Below are positions 1 to 6,160 of a stretch of DNA of 7,893 nt, piece by piece (positions within the stretch are counted from its first letter, which is position 1; each line of letters opens with the position of its first letter). Origin of the DNA: Pseudomonadota bacterium (lineage in GTDB: Bacteria > Pseudomonadota > Alphaproteobacteria > Rhizobiales > Xanthobacteraceae); the NCBI GenBank assembly GCA_023405565.1, contig JAEXXW010000730.1, positions 1 through 7,893 on the forward strand. The letters run 5' to 3'. A program made the position numbers and the translations under genes. The notes below the pieces were generated by a model. It saw only the letters and a program-made list of their open reading frames with translations, was not told the origin of the DNA and ran no database searches.

Positions 1-425
1 GGAATATACACCCGCTTCTTTTTGTGTTCGGTAATTAAATAGGTTTCTGGCGAACGCCCCAGCGCACGCGTGAGCATTCGTGTGCCAGAGCGCGGGGGGG
101 CCATAATGAAAATGTGGTCGTTTCGCATGAATAGCGTGCTTTTGCAGACGTTGCGGGATGCCGTTTAATTGTCGGATGCGTGCCAGAGCTGTTTATTATT
201 CGATAGTGGGGTCTAACGCAAAGGCGGCAGTTCCCGTGCGAGTAACAGACATCAAAAATGCGGGTGCTGCGTCGATAGTTTTCTTGCGATGTGACATTTA
301 TTTTTAACTCTCGGCCCTGTGGTCGCTTTCGGCTGACGGTGGCTCCTAGAGTGGTTCCATCTTCAGGCATTTGCATCTGCTGCGAACACATCCCGTTTCG
401 GAAAAGCTCTCTGTCGGCCAGATGA

Positions 426-443
426 AATCAATTGCAATTGATT
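426..443. promoter_or_regulatory. Perfect 18-bp palindrome, possible operator
   Basis: AATCAATTGCAATTGATT equals its own reverse complement, with no mismatch and no central gap. It lies about 50 bases before the best start of the methyltransferase gene and directly abuts GGAGG at 444-448. Ungapped AT-rich palindromes of this length are typical of sites for dimeric repressors such as MarR- or TetR-type proteins. No regulator gene is visible in the window, so the link to any family is inference. It could also form a short RNA stem that sequesters the following purine-rich stretch. One perfect 18-mer palindrome in about 8 kb is expected only a few percent of the time by chance. Confidence 0.4.
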
Positions 444-481
444 GGAGGAAAGGTCATAAGTTACCATTTTCGGCGATGGCC

Positions 482-486
482 AGGAG
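482..486 (+). promoter_or_regulatory. Ribosome binding site AGGAG of the methyltransferase gene
   Basis: AGGAG lies 8 bases before ATG 495, the ideal spacing. It decides the start over the upstream in-frame TTG 432, which has no Shine-Dalgarno-like sequence in front of it. Confidence 0.55.
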
Positions 487-494
487 CCGGGTTA

Positions 495-1220
495 ATGCTT
501 TGGAATATTAGGGGAAATGCCGGACGGGATCAGTTTCGTCAGCGTGCGCGGGAGGGGTTGCTGTCGGAAGGTTATGATAAGCTTTTTGACCAGAATGAAA
601 ACGGCGTGATCCCTCCAAATTTTGCAGATCTTTGGCTGCTCCGTGAAGCAGCATTGTCGACAAAGCCCTCTCTCATTCTTGAATATGGGTCAGGATATTC
701 AACCTACGTACTGGCCAAGACTTTGAAGTCGATTGGACGGGGAAAGATCATTTCCGTCGAGGTTGGGCCGGAATGGGCTGCCATAACGGAAGCTCGTCTG
801 ACGCCGGATCTGAGGCCGTTCGTCGAGTTCGTATCGCCTGAGCCGAAGATCCGTATGGCCATGTCACCAGTTCCGGGAAATCCGGATCTTTGGTTCAAGA
901 AAAAGAGCAAGAAGCCGCGACGACTGGGCATTGCGACGATCACCTTTCCGGATTTGCATGACCTGACGCCGGACTTCGTGTTCGTTGATGGGCCCGACGG
1001 CAGTCAGGTTCCTGGATATTGCGATTCTGCCACCGACGAGAACTTGCCGCCCATCGTCAGCGACCTGCTTCTGTATGTGAGAAAGGCAAACCCGTTTATC
1101 TGTGTGGACGGAAGACGCGAGCAATGCGCGTTCCTTTCCGCCAATCTGCCCTCGGATTACAAGGTCAAGATCCACGAAGCGCAAATGTTTACGTGCTTTA
1201 ACCCGCCGCGCATAAGTTAG
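495..1220 (+). CDS. Class I SAM-dependent methyltransferase-like protein
   Basis: The product is 241 residues with the outline of a Rossmann-fold methyltransferase. Residues 60-74 form a strand followed by the glycine loop EYGSGYSTY (motif I, SAM binding). E89 in ISVEV is the acidic residue expected at the end of strand 2 for the ribose hydroxyls. DFVFVDGPD (160-168) fits strand 4. A very basic patch, KKKSKKPRR, lies at 135-143. ATG 495 is preferred because AGGAG at 482-486 sits 8 bases before it. The frame stays open upstream to TTG 432, and an ATA at 456 lies 7 bases after GGAGG (444-448), so a longer N-terminus is possible. There are no signal peptide or membrane segments, so it is probably cytoplasmic. 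The acceptor is unknown. The glycan neighbours suggest sugar or glycan methylation, but that is inference, and it could be a structural relative without activity. Confidence 0.7.
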   Translation: MLWNIRGNAGRDQFRQRAREGLLSEGYDKLFDQNENGVIPPNFADLWLLREAALSTKPSLILEYGSGYSTYVLAKTLKSIGRGKIISVEVGPEWAAITEARLTPDLRPFVEFVSPEPKIRMAMSPVPGNPDLWFKKKSKKPRRLGIATITFPDLHDLTPDFVFVDGPDGSQVPGYCDSATDENLPPIVSDLLLYVRKANPFICVDGRREQCAFLSANLPSDYKVKIHEAQMFTCFNPPRIS

Positions 1221-1264
1221 AGGCTTGGCTGTTGGGCGTCGTGGCTGCGCGTTGATCAGCGTGA

Positions 1265-2599
1265 TTATTTAACAGTTGAACGGCAAGCTTCAGCATAAAT
1301 GACGTCGATCGCACGTTGTGCGGCATTCCCGTCACTGTTTCCGAGCCACTTTTCCAAACTGCTTCTAACATTGTCAGTCAGAGTGGCGGGGATTTGACCC
1401 GCATGCATTAATTTCTGGTCCAGTATTTGTTTGAGTTCATCGCCCGATCCAGCGTAGGTGACGGACGCACCCAGATCATAGGTGAATTCGCGCAATGTTT
1501 CGTCTTCCGCTTCGGCGAATTGCGGTACGACAACGGTTTTTCCCAAAGCCAAGGCTTCAAGCAGACCGGTTGTGTTGAATCCCACAACGACCCTGCTTCC
1601 TGTGACGAGGCGGAACGGATCGCCGCCAGAAACAATCTTGAAATTGTCCGGGAATTGATCGCCGGCCGCGCCAAGTAAATTGGCCAGTTCGGTGTCCTGC
1701 CGCGTAATCCCCTTCGTCTTGACGGTTACTCGCAGGTTGGGCCGCTCCTTTGCAAACTCAAGCATTGCGCGGTGCGTCTGGTCGCAGAACTTGCCCCAGT
1801 CGAGGCCTTTATGCGTCTCAGGAATCTTATCGGTTCGCGAGAAAGCAAAGAACAAAACATCGCATACTGATGGCGTGATTTGCCTCTCCGCGTTTTGCTG
1901 TCGCCATGCATGAAAACGGTCGAGCCGTGGCATCCCCGCTACGACAACCTGCGATGGCTCGGCTATTCCGCTTGATAGCTGCAGATCTCGCTCGAGGTTA
2001 TTGTAGACAAGGATCTTACGGCCCGTGAATTTTCCGCGTCCATGCCTGTAAATGGATTCCCATATTTTTCGCCGTGCAGGCGTCGATGCGTTCAGGTTTT
2101 CCTTTTGGAGAACAACAAATGGAGTACCCAAGGTTTCCAGTGCTGTGGCCAGTTCACGTTGAACGCTGTAACCGAAATTTGCCGAGATAACGATATTTGT
2201 GGGTTTGATGCGATTAAAGTGACGCCAGGCCTTGAGCAGAAAGTTCCGATAAGCGGCCTTCGCCGCTTCAATGGTGGGGTCGTTGGTAATATAGGTGTCG
2301 TGTTTTATTGGATCTTTGAAGAAAGCTTCGGCAATGATCCGCAACCCCCAACTCGGCCAGGTGATCAGTTCGAATTTCTGATCGTTCCGGAAAACCTCCT
2401 GAACATCTTGTAGAAAGTCTCCCTTGCCCGCGTTGAGGACGAGAGCCCTGTACGGCCGCTTTGATGTCGGGGGGCTGACAATCCCGTCCGGGGAGGAAAC
2501 AATGGATAACAGACGAGCCGCGAGGGCAGGAGACTTCAATCCGACTGCCGTACGGAGAGCCCTTTTTTGAAATCTGACTTTGTCAAAAACAAAGGTCAT
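1265..2599 (-). CDS. GT-B-like surface-glycan transferase, paralogue A
   Basis: The protein has 444 residues and no clear signal peptide or membrane helix. Conserved landmarks shared with its neighbour are YRALV (50-54), WPSWGL (81-86), KENL (166-169), GRKILVYNNLERDLQ (193-207), SSGIAEP (209-215), GMPRLDR (222-228), TKG (295-297), GGDPF (325-329) and SRVVVGFNTTGLLEALALGK (335-354), then VVVPQFAEAE. The two-domain order, with a late S-x-G-F-N-T-T-G-L-L-E-A segment, resembles GT-B enzymes of the CDP-glycerol glycerophosphotransferase or UDP-GlcNAc epimerase-like superfamily and proteins loosely named surface carbohydrate biosynthesis. Donor and acceptor cannot be named. An in-frame TGA lies 33 bases before ATG 2599, so no start much further upstream is possible. 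No Shine-Dalgarno is seen, but a short upstream frame ends in ATGA at this start, so coupled translation is plausible. It is convergent with the methyltransferase gene. Confidence 0.75.
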   Translation of the reverse strand: MTFVFDKVRFQKRALRTAVGLKSPALAARLLSIVSSPDGIVSPPTSKRPYRALVLNAGKGDFLQDVQEVFRNDQKFELITWPSWGLRIIAEAFFKDPIKHDTYITNDPTIEAAKAAYRNFLLKAWRHFNRIKPTNIVISANFGYSVQRELATALETLGTPFVVLQKENLNASTPARRKIWESIYRHGRGKFTGRKILVYNNLERDLQLSSGIAEPSQVVVAGMPRLDRFHAWRQQNAERQITPSVCDVLFFAFSRTDKIPETHKGLDWGKFCDQTHRAMLEFAKERPNLRVTVKTKGITRQDTELANLLGAAGDQFPDNFKIVSGGDPFRLVTGSRVVVGFNTTGLLEALALGKTVVVPQFAEAEDETLREFTYDLGASVTYAGSGDELKQILDQKLMHAGQIPATLTDNVRSSLEKWLGNSDGNAAQRAIDVIYAEACRSTVK

Positions 2600-2703
2600 G
2601 AAATGACTGCCAATACAACGGCATCTTCAAGAGACGGGCGAAGCGACTCATTGATCAATACAATCGCGGTCAGGGCGCCGACCCTATTCTGATTGTGAGG
2701 CAC
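2596..2703 (-). CDS. Possible 35-residue coupling ORF between the two paralogues
   Basis: A GTG-started frame (2703 to 2701) reads 35 codons through the gap between the two transferase genes and stops at TGA 2598-2596, overlapping the ATG of paralogue A as ATGA. At its other end it overlaps the last 20 bases of paralogue B. The predicted peptide starts MPHNQNRVGALTAIVLINES and continues with a Leu-, Val- and Ala-rich tail, so it looks amphipathic rather than random. Third-position GC is about 54%, neither for nor against coding. A GAGG lies 12 bases before the GTG and a GAGA 4 bases before it, both off ideal spacing. It may exist only to carry ribosomes into paralogue A, which lacks its own Shine-Dalgarno, or may be chance. 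No homologue is recognised. Confidence 0.35.
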   Translation of the reverse strand: MPHNQNRVGALTAIVLINESLRPSLEDAVVLAVIS

Positions 2704-4048
2704 TTTGTCTCAAAACCTCGTTGGAAATCTCAGTCAACACTCTCTTTGCCGCCCCGCCATCCCGGTTCTTGACCCAATAGTCCAACGCTTTTTCCGATGG
2801 GGCGTTGAGTTCGTCCGGCGGCTGAACCGGATTGTCCACCAGATGGGTGACTGTTTCGATCAGTTCGTCGCGTGACTGGGCATATGTCACGCTGTCCCAC
2901 AGGTCGATAATGTGCTCGCGCATCGCGGGGCGCTGAGCCTCCCCAAACCATGGCACAATGACCGGCTTGCCAGCCGCAAGAGCCTCGAGCAGTCCGGTCG
3001 TGTTGAAGCCTATGACGACACGGCTTTTCATCATCAGCTCGAACGGGTCACCTCCAGGGACGACTTCCAGATTGGGTGGAAGGGGCTCCTGGGTGGATCG
3101 CAGCATCAGAAGGATATCATCCTTTTTGCGGTTCTGCCCCTTCGTCTTGACAACGACTTTGATGTCGGGGCGCCGACGCGCCAGTTCGATCATCGCCTGA
3201 TGCGCGCCTTGGCCGAGCTCTTCCCAGCCCAATTTGCCCCAGTCGCCATCCATTTGCTCCATATTTCCAGCGATCCCGGCCGACGGTTTGCGTTGGATGG
3301 CGGTCAACTTCTCGTGACGGGCGAAAGCAAAGAACAACACCTGAGGCGTCGTCGAATCCACAGTGGCGCTGGCGTTTTCATGCCGCCAGCGGTGCAGGCG
3401 ATCCAGTCGTGGTGCGCCCGTGACGACAATCTTGTCAGGAGCCGCTATTCCGCTTGAGATCTGCAACTCACGTTCGATGTCGTTGTAGACGAGAATCTTG
3501 CGTCCGGTGAACGGGCCGCGGCGCTCTTTGTAGAGAAAGCGCCAATACTCGACCCGTTTGGGCGGGCGAACATTTTCCTTATGAATTGCAATGAAGGGGA
3601 TGCCAGCCGTTTCGAGCATGGCCGCGAATTCACGTTCGGCGCAGTAACTGAAATTACCGGTCAGCACGACGTCAATCTTCATGAGTTTGGAGAAGTGCGT
3701 CCACGTCTGAGCCAGGAAGTCCCTGTAGGCACGTTTCGTCGCTTCAATCTCACGATCATCTGTGAGGTAAAAATTGTGATCGAGCGAGGGTGACAATATT
3801 GCAGAGGCGAAAGCTTTGAGAGCGTAGCTCGGCCATACGACGATGTCGTAGTTCTGATCTTTACGAAAAGTTTCTTCGATGTCCTGGAAAAAACCTGTCC
3901 TTGTCATTACGAGGGCCCGATACGATCTTTTCGGGCCGCCATGGGCCAAACTGCGGGTGCCCAAATATAGCAGCCAAGCGGCGAGGCGCGGCTGACGCCA
4001 GCGAGCGAGCAGCCGAAAGAGAAAGAAGAAGATCGAATTGATGGACAT
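2684..4048 (-). CDS. GT-B-like surface-glycan transferase, paralogue B
   Basis: From ATG 4048 the product is 454 residues and aligns along its length with the downstream paralogue. Over about 70 C-terminal residues roughly 60% are identical by hand count. Shared landmarks are YRALV (43-47), WPSYAL (72-77), HKENV (156-160), GRKILVYNDIERELQ (182-196), SSGIAAP (198-204), GAPRLDR (211-217), TKG (302-304), GGDPF (332-336) and SRVVIGFNTTGLLEALAAGK (342-361). It carries about 18 extra residues around 245-278, before GAHQAM. The N-terminus (FFFLFRLL) is hydrophobic and may contact the membrane. The family is probably the same GT-B-like transferase; substrate unknown. ATG 4048 was chosen because it matches the start of the paralogue. 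The frame stays open to 4612, with in-frame ATGs at 4225 and 4222 giving about 59 more residues. No start has a good Shine-Dalgarno. It is probably co-transcribed with paralogue A and divergent from the ABC gene. Confidence 0.75.
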   Translation of the reverse strand: MSINSIFFFLFRLLARWRQPRLAAWLLYLGTRSLAHGGPKRSYRALVMTRTGFFQDIEETFRKDQNYDIVVWPSYALKAFASAILSPSLDHNFYLTDDREIEATKRAYRDFLAQTWTHFSKLMKIDVVLTGNFSYCAEREFAAMLETAGIPFIAIHKENVRPPKRVEYWRFLYKERRGPFTGRKILVYNDIERELQISSGIAAPDKIVVTGAPRLDRLHRWRHENASATVDSTTPQVLFFAFARHEKLTAIQRKPSAGIAGNMEQMDGDWGKLGWEELGQGAHQAMIELARRRPDIKVVVKTKGQNRKKDDILLMLRSTQEPLPPNLEVVPGGDPFELMMKSRVVIGFNTTGLLEALAAGKPVIVPWFGEAQRPAMREHIIDLWDSVTYAQSRDELIETVTHLVDNPVQPPDELNAPSEKALDYWVKNRDGGAAKRVLTEISNEVLRQSASQSE

Positions 4049-4393
4049 GGAAGCTGTCCGAAAGTGACGGGGAGGGATTTTCCAGTATCGGCAATTGTCG
4101 AGTATGCCGCGGAGGAGGGTGTTAAGCGAACGGGCGTTGTCGCGCAACCTGGTCTCGTCATACGCTCCAAAGCTCGATCGCCCCGAAATGGCGGAAATCG
4201 CATCGGAATCCGGCGTGCTCATCATGGCCGGGGGTTGACTTGCTGCTTTCCGGGAGCGTAATGCTTGCCCCAGACGGGCGCGGTTCCAGGTGGCGGGCTT
4301 GGCTTGGCAGGGCCGAGCGGGGTAAATAGTATCCTTCTTTCTCAGGAACCTCAGCGAAAGCGTCCACTTTTCACGGATCCCGCGGATTCCATT
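4049..4393. other. Divergent intergenic control region
   Basis: The 345 bases between the leftward transferase pair and the rightward export and biosynthesis operon should hold promoters for both directions. A rightward candidate is listed at 4304-4332. A second, weaker rightward candidate is TTGACT (4235-4240), 18 bases before TAATGC (4259-4264), with a poor -10. No leftward promoter could be supported: the best leftward -35-like hexamer (TCGACA, 4101-4096) has no matching -10. Part of the region (about 4049-4225) also reads as an in-frame extension of paralogue B with a G/C-rich third position (about 68%), so some of it could be coding. Confidence 0.5.
4304..4332 (+). promoter_or_regulatory. 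Candidate sigma-70-type promoter of the ABC-neuB-neuC operon
   Basis: TTGGCA (4304-4309) matches five of six consensus -35 bases. A 17-base spacer follows, then TAGTAT (4327-4332), which matches four of six -10 bases. Transcription would start near 4339, leaving about 55 bases of leader before GTG 4394. The position agrees with the late start chosen for the ABC gene and argues against the TTG at 4265, which would lie upstream of the promoter. Confidence 0.4.
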
Positions 4394-6160
4394 GTGAAGC
4401 ACGTTGCCCGCAAAGATATCGATAATCTTGTTGGTTATTTCGTTGCTTATCGCACATTGGTGTCGCAACGGCCGGGATTGCTTGTAGCTGCCGCAGCTCT
4501 CAGTCTTGCCGCAGCCGTCGCAGAGGGGTTGGGTTTTGCGATCGTCTATCCGATCCTCGACAACATGGTGGGGTCGAGCAGGCTGCAGGGGCCCTTCTGG
4601 GATGCGCTGCAAAGTGTTGCGCTCGCTATAACCGGCTCAGTCGTCGAGGGACTTCTTCTGCTCGCGGTTGTCGTGTTCTTCTTCAAGGGCGTGTTGTTGG
4701 CAATCAACGCGGTGGTGACGACGCTCTGGATCAATAGACTTCAGGAAGATTGGCGTCTCGCCTCGCTCAGCCACTACCTCTATGGTCCCTATGCAGCGAT
4801 CGTTGGTGAGCGACGGGGGAAAACTCTCCAGAATATTCTGGGCGAAACCGGCACTGCGTCGAAAGGTGCCGAGCAGCTCCTGTCTCTCGCGACCAAGAGC
4901 GTGTTCGCGGTCGTGCTCGTTGCTACGCTTTTTCTGCTCAACTGGAAAATAACCGCGGCCATTCTTGCCGTTGTTGCATTCGTAACCGTGGCGGTTCGAC
5001 CATTCGCCCTGAAGCCGATGCAGCGACTTGGTCGCAAGCGCATGACCAGCAAACAGGCGATGATGGCCGCAACTGCCGAGCCAATATATTCAGCGAGTAC
5101 GATCAAACTGCTGGGCGTTGAAGAGGAGGCTTTGGAGGGTCTGAAGCGTCCGCAACAAAAGTTGACACGGGCGAATGTCTTGATGGCCCTGTTTACCCGG
5201 GCGCCAAATTATTTGGTCGAGTTTGTTATTGTTTTATCAGTTGCCGTGATTTTCGTCGTGCTGTCTCGTTTTTTCAGCGTTTCGTATCAGGACGCCATGC
5301 CACTGGTGGGGGCATTTGCCGTTGTTTGTTCCCGTCTGTTTAATATTTTGAGCAGTCTCTTCAACATGCGGCTCGACTTGTCGACGATTGCGCCGTCGAT
5401 AGTTTTGGTTCAACGCTTGGTGCATACGCATTCGACATCCGATGTCGTGAGCCGCGGTCTTGCTTTGCAAAAGGTCGATAGCGACATCGAGTTCCGCAAT
5501 GTCGCTTTTGCCTATAACGACGGAAACCCCGTCTTTACGGAACTCTCATTGGTCTTTCCGAAAGGCAAGATGATCGGAATCGTCGGCCGTACCGGTGTGG
5601 GAAAGTCGACCATTGGCTATCTGATCGGACGCCTTTATGAACCCAAGAGCGGAAGAATCCTGATAAACGGCCGCGATATCGGTGAGTATTCGCTGGAATC
5701 GCTGCGTCGTCGTATCGGGTATGTCGAGCAAACGCCGGCGATCTTTAACGGTACCATTGCCGAGAACATCAGCCTTGGCGCGTCTGGGGTGACAATCGGG
5801 GAGATTGAGGAGGCTGCCAAAGCTGCAGGCCTGCATGATTTTATCATGGCGCAGCCGATGCAGTATGAAACTCAGGTCCACGATCAGGGCTCAACCCTTT
5901 CGGGTGGCGAACGTCAGCGTCTTGCAATTGCGCGCGCCATCGTTCGTCGGCCCGATGTCTTTATATTCGATGAAGGCACGAGCGCGCTGGACCACAGAAC
6001 GGAAGCTGCAGTACAAGAGTCCATACAGTCGCTCGTTGGCGATGCAACGGTCATCGTGATTGCCCATCGCATCAGTACCCTGAAGAAAGCCGACTTGATT
6101 TTTGAGGTGCTGCCCGGTGGCAAGGTTGTCGCTCGCACCTTTGAGGAAATTGCTGCGTGA
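4394..6160 (+). CDS. ABC exporter, MsbA/PglK-like lipid-glycan flippase candidate
   Basis: This 588-residue half-transporter fuses an N-terminal membrane domain to a C-terminal ATPase. Hydrophobic segments lie near residues 28-55, 83-112, 166-184, 187-202, 272-294 and 301-322, fitting six helices. The nucleotide-binding domain is complete: Walker A GRTGVGKST (398-406), Q-loop Gln446 in YVEQTP, signature LSGGERQ (502-508), Walker B VFIFDE (522-527, catalytic Glu527), D-loop SALD (530-533) and switch His558. It should work as a homodimer in the inner membrane. Family knowledge links such exporters to lipid A or lipid-linked oligosaccharide flipping. The neuB and neuC neighbours favour a glycan cargo, but this is inference. 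GTG 4394 is preferred over the longer frame (TTG 4265), whose first 43 residues are not family-like and precede the candidate promoter. No strong Shine-Dalgarno is seen. It heads a tight operon. Confidence 0.85.
   Translation: MKHVARKDIDNLVGYFVAYRTLVSQRPGLLVAAAALSLAAAVAEGLGFAIVYPILDNMVGSSRLQGPFWDALQSVALAITGSVVEGLLLLAVVVFFFKGVLLAINAVVTTLWINRLQEDWRLASLSHYLYGPYAAIVGERRGKTLQNILGETGTASKGAEQLLSLATKSVFAVVLVATLFLLNWKITAAILAVVAFVTVAVRPFALKPMQRLGRKRMTSKQAMMAATAEPIYSASTIKLLGVEEEALEGLKRPQQKLTRANVLMALFTRAPNYLVEFVIVLSVAVIFVVLSRFFSVSYQDAMPLVGAFAVVCSRLFNILSSLFNMRLDLSTIAPSIVLVQRLVHTHSTSDVVSRGLALQKVDSDIEFRNVAFAYNDGNPVFTELSLVFPKGKMIGIVGRTGVGKSTIGYLIGRLYEPKSGRILINGRDIGEYSLESLRRRIGYVEQTPAIFNGTIAENISLGASGVTIGEIEEAAKAAGLHDFIMAQPMQYETQVHDQGSTLSGGERQRLAIARAIVRRPDVFIFDEGTSALDHRTEAAVQESIQSLVGDATVIVIAHRISTLKKADLIFEVLPGGKVVARTFEEIAA
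6143..6148 (+). promoter_or_regulatory. Ribosome binding site of the neuB-like gene
   Basis: GAGGAA lies inside the last codons of the ABC gene, 8 bases before GTG 6157. It settles the unusual GTG start that overlaps the ABC stop codon. Confidence 0.6.

Larger units (their letters stand above)
1..494. other. Non-coding or degenerate region upstream of the methyltransferase gene
   Basis: No reading frame here is convincing. The first 42 bases close in all three forward frames (stops by position 42), so at most a 13-residue tail of a preceding gene is present. A short forward stretch, open from 43 to 168 in one frame, has a fairly G/C-rich third position. Another, 158-307, has poor third-position bias and several rare-looking codons (AGA, ATA, CGA, GTA). 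The leftward open frame at 35-391 gives a Cys-, His- and Arg-rich product without domain-like order. Part of the region is AT-richer than the genes to the right (241-300 is about 42% GC). A 10-base direct repeat, GTGCCAGAGC, lies at 82-91 and 180-189. No strong sigma-70 promoter or terminator hairpin was found. The last part holds the palindrome listed separately. Confidence 0.6.

Noticed and set aside
43..168. Forward open stretch of 41 codons containing ATG 106 after a G-run
   Set aside because: Third positions are fairly G/C-rich (about two thirds), but the stretch is short, lacks a start at its beginning and has no recognisable homology. It may be a gene remnant, but this cannot be supported.
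142..170. TTGCAG, 17 bases, TTAATT as a promoter for the methyltransferase gene
   Set aside because: Each box matches only three of six consensus bases, which is common by chance, and it lies far (about 325 bases) from the start.
158..307. Forward 49-codon frame with several Cys near its start
   Set aside because: Third-position GC is only about 42%, with many rare-looking codons and no ribosome binding site. It is not a credible gene.
35..391. Leftward 118-codon open frame in the left region
   Set aside because: The product is rich in Cys, His, Arg and Ser, with no hydrophobic core pattern or recognisable motif, and no conserved context supports it.
1221..1264. Bidirectional terminator between the convergent genes
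   Set aside because: Only a 4-base stem (GCTG and CAGC) could be found, with no T-run, so no terminator is called.
2912..3457. Rightward 181-codon open frame antisense to paralogue B
   Set aside because: It is an opposite-strand shadow of a gene with clear family motifs and a matching paralogue. The antisense product shows no domain pattern.
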